Below are positions 9,377-18,347 of a stretch of DNA of 64,000 nucleotides, piece after piece. The DNA lies in NCBI RefSeq assembly GCF_003368325.1, contig NZ_CP031467.1, positions 4,402,001 to 4,466,000 of the forward strand, in the 5' to 3' direction. This DNA is from Paraburkholderia caffeinilytica. Its GTDB lineage: Bacteria; Pseudomonadota; Gammaproteobacteria; Burkholderiales; Burkholderiaceae. The number at the start of each line of letters is the position of its first letter. The stretch's first letter is position 1. Both the position numbers and the translations under genes were made by a program. The notes under the pieces are model-generated. The model was given only the letters and a program-made list of their open reading frames with translations, was not told the DNA's origin and ran no database searches.

Positions 9377-11191
9377 TTACACGCGGGCGTCAGCCTGGCG
9401 CAGCCTGAACAGGCCAACGACACGCGACAGGCCGTGCGCCTGCTCGTTCAGCGTCGCCGAAGCGGCCGTCGATTGCTCCACGAGGGCGGCGTTCTGCTGC
9501 GTCGCCTGGTCCATCTCGGCGACGCTGCGATCGATCTGGCTGATACCCGCGCTCTGCTCGTTCATCGCGCCGTCGATTTCACCGATGACGCGATGAACGC
9601 GATCGATCCCGGCGACGATTTCCAGCATCGCCGTGCCGGCGGCCTGGACACGCTGCGCGCCCGTGCCCACGCTGGCTTCGGAGGCCTGAATCAGATCCTT
9701 GATCTCACGCGCGGCAGTCGCGCAGCGCTGCGCCAGCGTGCGCACTTCGCCCGCCACCACGGCGAATCCGCGGCCGTTCTCGCCGGCCCGCGCCGCTTCG
9801 ACGGCCGCGTTGAGCGCAAGGATGTTGGTCTGAAACGCGATGCTGTCGATCACGCCGATGATTTCGGTAATGCGCGCGGAGGATCGGGCGATGTCGTCCA
9901 TCGTGCTGACCGCGCTGGTCACGACTTCACCGCCGCGCGCCGCCGCCTGGCTCGCCGAGGTGGCCAGCCGCGTGGCCTCCATGGCGGATTCGGCCGATTG
10001 CCTGACGCTGGCGGTCAATTGCGTGAGGGCCGCCGAGGTGTTCTGCAGATTGGAGGCGGACGTTTCCGTGCGCTGCGACAGATCGCGGTTGCCCATTTCG
10101 ATTTCGCCGGTCGCGATCTTCATGTTCTCCACGCCGGCACGCACTTCCAGCAGCACCGTGCCGATCTTGTCGACAAACGCGTTGAACGAGGCGGAAATCT
10201 GCGCCACTTCGTCGCTGCCGACCACAGGCAGGCGATGCGTGAGATCGCCGCTGCCCGAGCCGATGGTATCCATGGCGTCGCGCACCTGCGACAGGCTGCG
10301 GAACGAATGCGAGGTGAAGAACGCGGCAATGCCCACCGCCGCCAGCGTCAGCAGCACCATCGCCACGCCGAGCGCCTGCAGGACGTTGGCCAGACCTGCT
10401 GTTGCCTCCGCCTTGTCGAGCGCGATCACCAGATACCAGTCGGTGCCGTGCACCGGCTGCGCCTTGAGCAGCTTGGCACCCCCGCCCAGATCGACTTCCA
10501 TCGGCGCGCCGGCTTGCGCGAGCGACGCCAGCGCGTCCGGCGTGAGCGCGGCGGAGATGTCGCTTGCCTGCTTGAGAATCAACTTGGCATCGGGATGCGC
10601 GATCACCTGGCCGTCGCGCGCCACCACGAAGGCGAGGCTCGAGGGCGTCGGATGCACCGCGGCGACCACGTCGCGCACGCCTTCGAGCGGCACGGCGCCG
10701 CTCAGCGCGCCGGTCGCCTGGCCGTTGCGGATCATCGGCGCGGAAAAGGAGACGTAGGGCACGCCCGTCGACGCGTCGCCATACGGCTTCGTGACAATCA
10801 GCGTGCCGGCCGCGACGGCCGCCTTGTACCAGGGCCGCGCGGTCGGATCGTAATCTTTGGGCGTGGTATTGCTGGTCGAGAAATAGGTCTTGTCGCTCCA
10901 CCCGACTGTGGTGATCGGAAAGCCGTCCGCACCGCTCATATGCTTGACGAAGCCTTGCGGATCGCCGTGCTCGACCTCGTCAGCGGTGACCTTCACGGCC
11001 TGCGCCTTGGCCGCCACCCACTTGTCGATGGCCAGCGCGTTGGCGCCGGCGATGGCGCTCAGGTTCTGCGCGATGGTCTCCATCGTGTTGGCGCGCACCG
11101 TGGTGTAGGCGGTGGCGCCCGAAAGCGCGAGCGCGCCGATGACGGTAGCGGACGAAATGATCAGAATGCGAGTTCGGAGTGACGAAATCAT
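9377..11191 (-). CDS. Methyl-accepting chemotaxis protein with dCache sensor domain
   Basis: A 604-residue transmembrane chemoreceptor. TM1 is at about 8-28, a periplasmic double-Cache domain at about 33-270, TM2 at about 285-308, HAMP at about 309-361, and the cytoplasmic signalling domain runs to the end with the conserved hairpin tip [21 protein letters not shown]. The Cache domain shows Y114, R119, W121, Y137 and D139 in the spacing of amino-acid-binding dCache receptors. The position expected to be the amine-binding aspartate is A166. No C-terminal CheR/CheB pentapeptide is present. The ligand is therefore uncertain. Confidence 0.92.
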   Translation of the reverse strand: MISSLRTRILIISSATVIGALALSGATAYTTVRANTMETIAQNLSAIAGANALAIDKWVAAKAQAVKVTADEVEHGDPQGFVKHMSGADGFPITTVGWSDKTYFSTSNTTPKDYDPTARPWYKAAVAAGTLIVTKPYGDASTGVPYVSFSAPMIRNGQATGALSGAVPLEGVRDVVAAVHPTPSSLAFVVARDGQVIAHPDAKLILKQASDISAALTPDALASLAQAGAPMEVDLGGGAKLLKAQPVHGTDWYLVIALDKAEATAGLANVLQALGVAMVLLTLAAVGIAAFFTSHSFRSLSQVRDAMDTIGSGSGDLTHRLPVVGSDEVAQISASFNAFVDKIGTVLLEVRAGVENMKIATGEIEMGNRDLSQRTETSASNLQNTSAALTQLTASVRQSAESAMEATRLATSASQAAARGGEVVTSAVSTMDDIARSSARITEIIGVIDSIAFQTNILALNAAVEAARAGENGRGFAVVAGEVRTLAQRCATAAREIKDLIQASEASVGTGAQRVQAAGTAMLEIVAGIDRVHRVIGEIDGAMNEQSAGISQIDRSVAEMDQATQQNAALVEQSTAASATLNEQAHGLSRVVGLFRLRQADARV

Positions 11192-11543
11192 GGTTTCCGT
11201 GAAGGATGGAAGGGTGTTGCACGAATCGGAACGCCTGCTGCGACATCTCGGCGCGACCCGAGCCGAATCACGGTTTCAGGTCTACCTTCACGAACTACGG
11301 CGGAAAAAAGGAGAACTTGAGGCGGGGCTGGCGGCGTGGATCGCGCTTTCGCGTTCCGGCGACCAGGCAAAGCGCCGCTCAGCCGCGGCGACGTCGACGT
11401 CGACGTCGTGAGGCCCATTCGCAGGTGATTGCTTACAAAGATATTTGCGGAATGCTTACGAAATCCCTGGCTGCGGACGCTTCTGCGCGCCGCCTGACTC
11501 GCCTACAATGGCCGCTTTTGCGACACGGATTGAAGGTTCGACG
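11192..11543. other. Intergenic gap between the chemoreceptor and the Rap1a-like gene
   Basis: No convincing gene. It holds a short ACGTCG hexamer repeat (11391-11408) and a pair of direct repeats GCTTAC(A/G)AA at about 11431 and 11454. These repeats lie about 90-110 bp before the Rap1a-like start and could be a regulator site. Confidence 0.4.
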
Positions 11544-11888
11544 ATGCGGGTATCGAAATTTGCACTGGCTTTGCTGATGGCCGGTTTTACGCTCAACGCG
11601 AGCGCCGAGATGACGGCCGCGCAATACAAGCTGTGGGCGCACGCCGACAACAACTCGGTCTACGCGGCTTACATCACCGGTACGATCAATGCGCTGGGGT
11701 GGGCGAACGGGGATCTGGTGTCGAAGAAGCGTCCGCCGCTGTTCTGCCCGCCGCAGAACCTGGCGATCGGCAATCAGAACGTCTATCCGCTGCTGGATCA
11801 GTTTTTCGCCAACCATCCGAGCATCTCGGACGACTTCCCGATCGGGCTTGCCATTCTGCGCTCGCTTCAGGCGGCGTTTCCCTGCTGA
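11544..11888 (+). CDS. Exported Rap1a/Tai-type small protein
   Basis: A 114-residue secreted protein. It has a signal peptide of about 20 residues (FALALLMAGFTLNASA) and a mature helical domain with YITGTINALGWANGDL, FCPPQNLAIGNQ and a terminal AILRSLQAAFPC. This is the Rap1a/Tai immunity-domain pattern, in which a cysteine pair bridges the FC and PC positions. Family members neutralise type VI secretion amidase effectors in the periplasm, but many are orphans of unknown role. No amidase or T6SS gene is nearby, so immunity is only a possibility. Confidence 0.7.
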   Translation: MRVSKFALALLMAGFTLNASAEMTAAQYKLWAHADNNSVYAAYITGTINALGWANGDLVSKKRPPLFCPPQNLAIGNQNVYPLLDQFFANHPSISDDFPIGLAILRSLQAAFPC

Positions 11889-11950
11889 TACGCAGGGCGA
11901 CCACTGAAAACACTCGCTTTGCGGGGCCGTCATGACCCCGCAAGCAAACA

Positions 11951-13147
11951 TCACATCTGCACGAGGCCGGGGATCTGCACGTCCGGATTGACGTCTGCCT
12001 CGTAGTCCACGCCGGCGATCTCGAATCCGAACAGACGCAGGAAGTCGGTCTTGTAGCCGCTGAAGTCGGTGAGCTCGTAAATATTGTCGTTGGTCACCTG
12101 AGTCCAGAGTTCCTGGACGCGGGCTTGCACTTCGGGATCGAGTTCCTTGTAGTCCGCGCGCAGACGGCCTTCTTCGTCGATGTGCGGCGTCGTGCCGTAC
12201 ATGCTGTCTTTGTACAGCCCGTAGACTTGCTCGATGCAGCCTTCGTGCGTGCCCTTTGCCTTCATCACCTTGAAGAGCAGCGACAGATACAGCGGCATCA
12301 TCGGGATTGCGGAACTCGCCTGCGTCACGACCGCTTTGAGCACCGAGACGCGCGCATCGCCGCCCTTGGCCGCGAGTTTCTCGCGAATCCCGAGCACCTT
12401 CTGGTCGAGGTCTTTCTTGGCCGCGCCGATCGAGCCGTTCCAGTAGATGTCGTGCGTGATTTTTTCGCCGAGGTAGGTGAACGCGGTCGTCTTCGCGCCG
12501 TCGGCCAGCACGCCGGCGTCGAGGAGGGCGTCGATCCACATCTGCCAGTCTTCGCCGCCCATCACCGCGACGGTGTTGTCGATTTCCGCTTGCGTGGCGG
12601 GTTCGAGGACGGTTTCCTTGACGACTTCCTTGTCGGTGTCGATGCCGCGCAGGTTGACGGCCTTGCCGACCGGCTTCAGGGTCGAGCTGAATACTTCACC
12701 GGTCTTCGGATGCGTGCGCTTGGGCGCGGCGAGACTGTAGACGACCAGGTCCACCTGGCCGAGATCACGCTTGATGACGTCGATGGTGCGTTGCTTGACT
12801 TCGTCGGAGAACGCGTCGCCGTTGATGCTGGTCGCGTACAGGCCTTTTTCCCGGGCGAATTTCTCGAAGGCAGCGGTGTTGTACCAGCCCGCGGTGCCGG
12901 CTTTGGTCTCGCTGCCGGCGCGCTCGAAAAACACGCCGAGCGTGGCGGCGTCGGCGCCGAACGCGGCGCTGATGCGGGCTGCAAGGCCGTAGCCCGTGGA
13001 AGCGCCGATCACGAGCACTTTCTTCGGGCCATTGGCGATGGGGCCGCGTGCCTTGACATATTCGATCTGCTCCTTGACGTTGGCTTCGCAGCCAACCGGA
13101 TGGGTCGATACACAGATGAAGCCACGCACGCGCGGTTTGATGATCAT
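11951..13147 (-). CDS. fabV: Trans-2-enoyl-CoA / enoyl-ACP reductase FabV
   Basis: A 398-residue cytoplasmic NADH-dependent enoyl reductase acting in the last step of fatty-acid elongation. It starts [20 protein letters not shown], has the nucleotide-binding loop [16 protein letters not shown], and carries the FabV signature Y-x8-K ([13 protein letters not shown]), with [14 protein letters not shown] and the C-terminal [15 protein letters not shown]. FabV is known to be much less sensitive to triclosan than FabI. Length is typical for the family. It is a stand-alone gene. Confidence 0.97.
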   Translation of the reverse strand: MIIKPRVRGFICVSTHPVGCEANVKEQIEYVKARGPIANGPKKVLVIGASTGYGLAARISAAFGADAATLGVFFERAGSETKAGTAGWYNTAAFEKFAREKGLYATSINGDAFSDEVKQRTIDVIKRDLGQVDLVVYSLAAPKRTHPKTGEVFSSTLKPVGKAVNLRGIDTDKEVVKETVLEPATQAEIDNTVAVMGGEDWQMWIDALLDAGVLADGAKTTAFTYLGEKITHDIYWNGSIGAAKKDLDQKVLGIREKLAAKGGDARVSVLKAVVTQASSAIPMMPLYLSLLFKVMKAKGTHEGCIEQVYGLYKDSMYGTTPHIDEEGRLRADYKELDPEVQARVQELWTQVTNDNIYELTDFSGYKTDFLRLFGFEIAGVDYEADVNPDVQIPGLVQM

Positions 13148-13297
13148 GAAGCACCTCTTGTCAGAATTGCCGACATTATAGTGGGCTTGGGTTTCTGCCT
13201 GTGCGCGGCGCCCGGGTTTGGCCCTCCGCGACGCAAAAATCGGCCTTCGCTGCGCATCTTGGTAGGATTCAGCCTTTCCCAGCCGACGGTAGCAAGT

Positions 13298-15829
13298 GTG
13301 AAGCGTCTGATCACCTCATTCTTACAGACCCTTGAAAAAGGGCTAATCCTGGCGAACCGGCCCATCGTCCGGGGCCTATGGCACCTGCGCCATCCCACGC
13401 TGCGCGGCGTGGCGTGGGCCTGCGCCGCGACGCCGGCGCTGCTGGTTCTGTACGTGCTGATCCTGATTCCGTTCACGCCCAGCATCGGCGACATCCGCAA
13501 GGCGAAAATCGAGCAGCCCGCGCAGATTCTCTCGGCGGACGGCAAACTGCTGGCCGAATTCAAGCCCTCGAACCGCGAGTGGGTGAAACTCAAGGACATC
13601 TCGCCGAATGTGGTGAATGCGCTGATCGCCACGGAAGACCACCGCTTTTACCAGCATTTCGGACTGGATTGGCGCCGCACGGCGTCCGCCGCGCTGCACA
13701 CGTTTTCCGGCGACCGCCAGGGTGGTTCGACCATTACCCAGCAACTCGCGCGCAATCTCTATCCCGACGAGATCGGCCGCGCCCCCACGCTGACCCGCAA
13801 GATCAAGGAGGCGATCACCGCCTTCAAGATCGAGGCGCTCTACACCAAGGACGAAATCCTCGAGACTTACCTCAACACGGTGCCGTTCCTCTACAACGCC
13901 TACGGCATCGAGATGGCGGCGCGAACCTATTTCGACAAATCGGCCAGCGACCTGAATGTGCTGGAGAGCGCGACGCTCACCGGCATGCTCAAGGGCAATA
14001 GCTACTACAACCCGGTGCTCAACCCGGAACGCGCCTTGCAGCGGCGCAACACGGTGCTGGCGCAAATGGTCAAGTACGGCAAGCTCACGCCCGCGGCCTA
14101 TGCGACGCTCGAGCGCCGTCCCTTGCGCATCGATTTCGAGCGGCAAACCGAGCCGCCCGGACCCGCACCGCACTTCGCGCAGCAACTGCGCAAGTGGCTC
14201 GCGGCATGGGCCGATCGCAACGACTACAACCTCTATTCCGACGGACTGGTGGTGCGCACCACCATCGATTCACGCTTGCAGGCCATGGCCACTCAAGCCG
14301 TGACCTTGCAGGGCAACCAGTTGCAGGGCATCGCGAATTCGGCGTGGGGCACGCGCGCGGGTTGTGCGAACGGCCGCGACCTGCTGCAGACTTTCCTGCG
14401 CGAAACGCCCGACTATCGCGCCGCGAAAGACGCAGGCCTGTCCGACGACGACGCGATGAAGCGCGTCTCGTCCGATCGCGACCTGGTGAAGTCGGTGTGC
14501 GAGTCCAAGACCCGGGTGCAGGCGGACTTCCTCGCCATGGATCCGCGCAACGGCCAGATCAAGGCATGGGTCGGCAGCCGCGACTTCAGCGAGGACCCGT
14601 TCGACCACGTCCAGCAGGCGCGCCGCCAGCCGGGTTCGACCTTCAAGCCGTTCGTCTATGCCGCGGCCTTCGAAGACGGCGCCAAGCCCACCGACACGTT
14701 TATCGACAAGCCCGTCGAGATTCCGCTGGCGGGCGGCGAAGTCTGGCGTCCGAGCGACGAGGATGAGCCGAGCGAGCGCGCGATCAGCTTGCGCGACGGC
14801 CTCGCGTATTCCCGCAACCGGATTACCGCCCAGTTGATGGAAACGGTCGGTCCGAACAAGGTGGCGAGACTGGCGCGCGCGATGGGCGTGCGCGACAGCC
14901 AACTCGATCCGGTGCCGTCGCTCGCGCTCGGCACGAGTCCGGTCACGTTGAAGGAAATGGTGTCGGCCTACGGCACGATCGCCAACCTTGGCGGTTACGT
15001 GGAACCGGTGATGGTCACGCGTATCGAAGACCGCAACGGCGAAGTGCTGGCCGAATTCGCGCCGGCGTCGCCCAAACAGGAATTGCCGGCCGACGCCGCC
15101 CGCACGCTCGTCGATGTGATGCGCGACGTGGTGAGCCGCGGCACGGGGTCGAGCATTCGCAGCCGCTTCGGCGTGCGTGGCGATGTCGCGGGCAAGACGG
15201 GCACGACGCAGGGCAACGCCGACGGCTGGTTCATCCTGATCCAGCCGCAACTCGTGGCGGGGGCGTGGGTTGGCTTCAACGACAGCCGGGTGACCTTGCG
15301 CAGCGACTATTGGGGGCAGGGGGCGCACAGCGCGTTGCCGATCGTCGGCGACTTTTTCCAGCGTGCGCAACGCTCGAAACTGGTGGATAGCCGCGTGAGG
15401 TTCGCAACCGATCAGGCGCCGGGCTGGTTTGCGGAACGCTCGGCCAGGCTGCGCGAGTGGTTCCAGCATCTGTGTGCGGCGTCGTCCGCGAAGACGGAGG
15501 CGCCGGTTGTCACGCGCAGTACGACGCGCCATGCGCCTGCTGCTACTGCGTCGGCATCGGCATCGGCATCGGCTGCATCGGCGGCCGCGGCGTCTGCAGG
15601 CGTCGCCGATGTCGAACCGCGCACACTGCCGTCGCAGCCGCCGCTCCTTCAGGCGCCGGCTTCGGCGCCCGCACCGGCCAACAGGGCAGTCGACGGCGAG
15701 GTGCACGGCAGCGGCGAGCCGGCTCTGGCGCCGACGCCTACACCGGACGATGTGCTGCCGCCGGACGCAGGCGGCGGTACGGCGAACGCGCCCCCGGGCG
15801 CGCCGGCAAGCGCAAGCGGATCGCCCTGA
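13298..15829 (+). CDS. Class A penicillin-binding protein (PBP1A-like) with Ala/Pro-rich tail
   Basis: An 843-residue bifunctional peptidoglycan synthase from the GTG at 13298; longer upstream readings are antisense to fabV. It has one TM helix near residues 45-65, then a glycosyltransferase-51 domain with [18 protein letters not shown] and [14 protein letters not shown]. The transpeptidase domain has S447-T-F-K450, YSRNRIT (SxN) and K633-T-G. The last 110 residues are low-complexity Ala/Pro/Ser, partly encoded by a TCGGCA repeat, and are probably disordered in the periplasm. It polymerises and cross-links cell-wall glycan. Confidence 0.93.
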   Translation: MKRLITSFLQTLEKGLILANRPIVRGLWHLRHPTLRGVAWACAATPALLVLYVLILIPFTPSIGDIRKAKIEQPAQILSADGKLLAEFKPSNREWVKLKDISPNVVNALIATEDHRFYQHFGLDWRRTASAALHTFSGDRQGGSTITQQLARNLYPDEIGRAPTLTRKIKEAITAFKIEALYTKDEILETYLNTVPFLYNAYGIEMAARTYFDKSASDLNVLESATLTGMLKGNSYYNPVLNPERALQRRNTVLAQMVKYGKLTPAAYATLERRPLRIDFERQTEPPGPAPHFAQQLRKWLAAWADRNDYNLYSDGLVVRTTIDSRLQAMATQAVTLQGNQLQGIANSAWGTRAGCANGRDLLQTFLRETPDYRAAKDAGLSDDDAMKRVSSDRDLVKSVCESKTRVQADFLAMDPRNGQIKAWVGSRDFSEDPFDHVQQARRQPGSTFKPFVYAAAFEDGAKPTDTFIDKPVEIPLAGGEVWRPSDEDEPSERAISLRDGLAYSRNRITAQLMETVGPNKVARLARAMGVRDSQLDPVPSLALGTSPVTLKEMVSAYGTIANLGGYVEPVMVTRIEDRNGEVLAEFAPASPKQELPADAARTLVDVMRDVVSRGTGSSIRSRFGVRGDVAGKTGTTQGNADGWFILIQPQLVAGAWVGFNDSRVTLRSDYWGQGAHSALPIVGDFFQRAQRSKLVDSRVRFATDQAPGWFAERSARLREWFQHLCAASSAKTEAPVVTRSTTRHAPAATASASASASAASAAAASAGVADVEPRTLPSQPPLLQAPASAPAPANRAVDGEVHGSGEPALAPTPTPDDVLPPDAGGGTANAPPGAPASASGSP
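15550..15573 (+). repeat. TCGGCA hexamer repeat inside the PBP tail
   Basis: Four near-perfect in-frame TCGGCA units encode an Ala-Ser run in the C-terminal tail of the penicillin-binding protein. Such a run could expand or contract by slippage without a frameshift. Confidence 0.7.
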
Positions 15830-15838
15830 CGTTCGACC

Positions 15839-16033
15839 GTGATGCACCGCGTGGCGAGGTCCGCGCGGTGTTCCTTCATCTTCTGCATTGGATTGTCGAG
15901 CCCGGCTGCCGCCGCGCTGGCGCCCGCGATTGTTCAGGCGTGTGCAACAGTGTTTTCAGGTGACGAGGCTGATCTGGCGCGCCTGATTGCGCATAATTTC
16001 GGCATTGATAAAACGGTAAAGAAATGTAGGTGA
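15839..16033 (+). CDS. Possible small exported protein
   Basis: A 64-codon reading frame starting GTG-ATG ten bases after the PBP stop. It encodes a basic N-terminus, a hydrophobic stretch (CSFIFCIGLSSPAAAALA) that could be a signal peptide, and a short tail with two cysteines. Its stop overlaps the GTG start of the next gene as GTGA, an arrangement typical of translational coupling. No family is recognised, so it may be a chance frame. Confidence 0.35.
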   Translation: MMHRVARSARCSFIFCIGLSSPAAAALAPAIVQACATVFSGDEADLARLIAHNFGIDKTVKKCR

Positions 16034-16407
16034 ATATGGTCAATCACGTCTTAGATCGCGTGCTCGATCAGCAGCGCGCATCCGTCGTGCCGCAGCGTCG
16101 AAGCGCATTGTCCAGTCGGGCACGCGCGCTTATCGCGGCCGCAGCCGCGTGCGCCAGCCTGATGGGATGTGCATCGGCGACCGATGTTGTCGCAACCGAC
16201 AAACCCGGCACTTACACGGTAGCGGCGAGCGCGACCGGCGGGCGGATGGCCTGGGCCCGCGCGCACGAGCACGCGATAAGCGAGGCGCGCGACTATTGCG
16301 AGCGTCGCGGCATGCAAAGCAGCGTCAACACCGAAACGGTGAGCGGTGTGGAGATGATGGCCGCGCATGCGTCGTCAGTGAATTTCGAGTGTCATCCGAA
16401 GTTCTAG
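16030..16407 (+). CDS. Small lipoprotein of unknown function
   Basis: A 125-residue protein, or 123 if the ATG at 16036 is used. It has a basic N-terminal region and a lipobox LMGCAS near residue 48 after the hydrophobic stretch ARALIAAAAACAS, so it is probably an outer-membrane lipoprotein. The mature part has SATGGRMAWARAHEHAISEARDYCERRG and ends FECHPKF, with two cysteines that could pair. The small domain looks like that of uncharacterised beta-proteobacterial lipoproteins; no function is assigned. A nine-base tandem repeat follows about 60 bp downstream. Confidence 0.65.
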   Translation: MNMVNHVLDRVLDQQRASVVPQRRSALSSRARALIAAAAACASLMGCASATDVVATDKPGTYTVAASATGGRMAWARAHEHAISEARDYCERRGMQSSVNTETVSGVEMMAAHASSVNFECHPKF

Positions 16408-16466
16408 CGATGCAGGGAACACTGACGAAGCCGTCCAGACGCATTGCACGCGGCCCGTGCGACAAG

Positions 16467-16514
16467 CGCAACAACCGCAACAACCGCAACAACCGCAACA
16501 ACCGCAACAACCGC
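16467..16514. repeat. Nine-base tandem repeat (CGCAACAAC)5
   Basis: Five perfect copies of CGCAACAAC plus a partial sixth, in the convergent gap between the lipoprotein and cupin genes. It is a minisatellite prone to copy-number change. No spacers are present, so it is not a CRISPR array. Confidence 0.9.
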
Positions 16515-16530
16515 GTCTGACGTTATGCGC

Positions 16531-16974
16531 TCATTGCTTGTCGAACGTCACCAGCTTTTTATCTTTCGTGTCCGCCACGAAAATGGCCAGCAGCTTCGCG
16601 GGTTCGGTGTCGCTCGCGTTTTCGCTGACCGTATGATGCGCGCCAGGCTTCTCCGTCCAGGATTCGCCCGCGTGAAAGACGTGCTCCTCGCCATCGTTGA
16701 TACGACTGCGGATGGCTCCCGACAGGACATAGGCGACCACAAAAGCCTGCCCATGCCGATGCGATGGCGATTTGCCTCCGGGGGCATAGTCGACGACAAG
16801 CGCCGTCATCGTTTTGCCCGGAACGTTGGCGATCGCCTCAGTGAACGCGGGCGTAATCGTCTCCCGTGTCGTCTCCCGTGCAGCGGCCGTATCGGCGGCG
16901 AACGCGGTTTGGACGAATCCTGCGATGGAAAGACCGGCGAGCGCTACCGTCGCCGTCAGCGTACGAATTTTCAT
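16531..16974 (-). CDS. Periplasmic cupin-domain protein
   Basis: A 147-residue exported single-domain cupin. The signal peptide ends near FVQTAFA at about residue 27. Cupin motif 1 is seen as SPSHRHGQAFVVAYVLSG and motif 2 as PGAHHTVSENASD, so a metal-binding site is likely. The start at 16974 follows AGGAGTAATCGC, and a longer upstream reading would overlap azoR. It lies 4 bp after azoR and 1.2 kb after the CMD-family gene, all in the same direction, suggesting one stress or redox operon. The substrate is unknown. Confidence 0.82.
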   Translation of the reverse strand: MKIRTLTATVALAGLSIAGFVQTAFAADTAAARETTRETITPAFTEAIANVPGKTMTALVVDYAPGGKSPSHRHGQAFVVAYVLSGAIRSRINDGEEHVFHAGESWTEKPGAHHTVSENASDTEPAKLLAIFVADTKDKKLVTFDKQ

Positions 16975-16978
16975 GCGA

Positions 16979-17674
16979 TTACTCCTGGGCGAGTGCCATG
17001 ACATCGTTGTCCGGTTCCAATGTCGAGGCCGACTTCGATTTCGCGGGGTTGGCCCAGCTCGCGGCCATTGCAGCGAGTTCGGTGCGTGCCCGGTCGAGTG
17101 CTTCGATCCGCGCGGCCTGGTCGGAAAACTGCAACGGTTGCGCGTCGACAAAAGACGGTTCCGCGACGCCGAGAAATCCGAAAGCAGCCCTGAGCGCCGG
17201 CGTCAGCGCATCCATCGACGCGTAGGGCGAGCCGGCGCGTAAGTCGGCACCGCGACTCGTGATGAAGAGCACCTTCTGCCGCGCAAGCTGGCCTTCTATG
17301 CGACCGTCGTCGGTATTCACGTAGGTCAACCCCGTGCGCGTGATGCTGTCGATGAACGCCTTGAACGCGGAAGGCATCGACCAGTTGTACATGGGCATGG
17401 CGAAGACCAACGCGTCGGCATCGAGCAGGCGCTTGCACAGTTCATCCGATGAAGCCAACGTCGCTTTCATGGCGGGCGTTCGCTCATGCGGCGGCGTGTA
17501 GGTCGCGATGGCGAATGCTTCGTTCACATGCGGCGGCGTATCGACCGCGACGTCGAGGTAATCGACCTCGATATCCAGACCTTCCTCACGCAGGCGCTCC
17601 AGAAAATACCGGCTCAACGCCCGCGAGTTGGATCGCTCGCGTTTGGCGCTCGCGTCGACGTGCATGATTTTCAT
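16979..17674 (-). CDS. azoR: FMN-dependent NADH-azoreductase / quinone reductase
   Basis: A 231-residue flavodoxin-like reductase that transfers electrons from NADH to quinones or azo dyes in the cytoplasm. It has the FMN phosphate loop DASAKRERSNSRALS near the N-terminus, FAMPMYNWSMPSAFKAFID for the flavin ring, and VLFITSRGADLRAG. It is slightly longer than E. coli AzoR. It lies between the CMD-family gene (58 bp upstream) and the cupin gene (4 bp downstream), which fits a quinone or oxidative-stress operon. Confidence 0.88.
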   Translation of the reverse strand: MKIMHVDASAKRERSNSRALSRYFLERLREEGLDIEVDYLDVAVDTPPHVNEAFAIATYTPPHERTPAMKATLASSDELCKRLLDADALVFAMPMYNWSMPSAFKAFIDSITRTGLTYVNTDDGRIEGQLARQKVLFITSRGADLRAGSPYASMDALTPALRAAFGFLGVAEPSFVDAQPLQFSDQAARIEALDRARTELAAMAASWANPAKSKSASTLEPDNDVMALAQE

Positions 17675-17732
17675 GGCTTCGTTCCTTCAGGGTTATGCGC
17701 AAAGGGTTCGCAGGGGCACGGCGGCGGTGTGC

Positions 17733-18170
17733 TCAGGCCGGCAACTTGCGAAACGCGATCGCGAAGCGGTTCCATGCATTGATGGCGGAGATCAGCAGCG
17801 TCAGGTCGACCAGTTCCTCGTCGCTGAAGTGCGGGCGCACGGCTTGCCACACAGCGTCGGGTACGTGCTCGTGCGACACCAGCGTGAGCGCTTCGGTCCA
17901 TTCGAGCGCCGCGCGTTCACGGTCGGTGAAGAAGGGCGTTTCACGCCATACCACGACGGTGGCCAGGCGCCGCTCGGACTCGCCGCCTTTGCGGGCGTCG
18001 GTGGTGTGCATGTCGACGCAGAACGCGCAGCCGTTGATCTGCGAAGCGCGCAGACGGACCAGTTCGGTCAGCGATTTTTCGAGGGCCGATTTGCCGATGC
18101 GTTCTTCGACGCCGAGCATCGCCTTGATGGCGGCGGGGTTGGCTTTGTAGAAGTCGAGACGTTGTTCCAT
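17733..18170 (-). CDS. Carboxymuconolactone decarboxylase / AhpD-like family protein
   Basis: A 145-residue helical protein with the AhpD-type CxxC-x3-H signature in INGCAFCVDMHTTDA, where the two cysteines form the peroxidase redox centre. EALTLVSHEHVPDAVW and LTLLISAINAWNRFAI are typical of the family. It is the first gene of a minus-strand set with azoR and the cupin gene, after an AT-rich promoter region (about 18225-18270). An alkylhydroperoxidase-like role is likely, but no partner AhpC is present. Confidence 0.88.
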   Translation of the reverse strand: MEQRLDFYKANPAAIKAMLGVEERIGKSALEKSLTELVRLRASQINGCAFCVDMHTTDARKGGESERRLATVVVWRETPFFTDRERAALEWTEALTLVSHEHVPDAVWQAVRPHFSDEELVDLTLLISAINAWNRFAIAFRKLPA

Positions 18171-18325
18171 GATTCACTCCTTGACGGGTTGGACCCATTC
18201 AGTGGGCCGGTGAGTGAAGATTAGACGCTCAACTGGTGTTATCAAATGACCGATTTTGTTTATTTTTAGGTAACCACTTTGCTCGGCCTCCGGACGGTTG
18301 AAAATCCGCGGAGGCATTGACCGGC

Positions 18326-18347
18326 GATTCAAGGGACCACTTGAATC
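18326..18347 (-). terminator. Hairpin overlapping the end of the siderophore receptor gene
   Basis: GATTCAAG and CTTGAATC pair perfectly around a 6-base loop, touching the receptor stop codon. No T-run follows on the minus strand, so it is a weak terminator candidate or a 3'-end stabiliser. Confidence 0.35.

Noticed and set aside
8798..11182. 794-codon plus-strand frame
   Set aside because: Runs through the GST gene in another frame and antisense to the chemoreceptor; Arg/His/Gly-rich shadow translation.
12125..13297. Long N-terminal extension of the class A PBP
   Set aside because: It is antisense to fabV. The GTG at 13298 gives the expected cytoplasmic tail and TM helix.
14270..15847. 525-codon minus-strand frame
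   Set aside because: Antisense to the PBP transpeptidase domain, Arg-rich, no recognisable motif.
16467..16514. Short repeat array considered as CRISPR
   Set aside because: Nine-base units are contiguous with no spacers and no cas genes are present.
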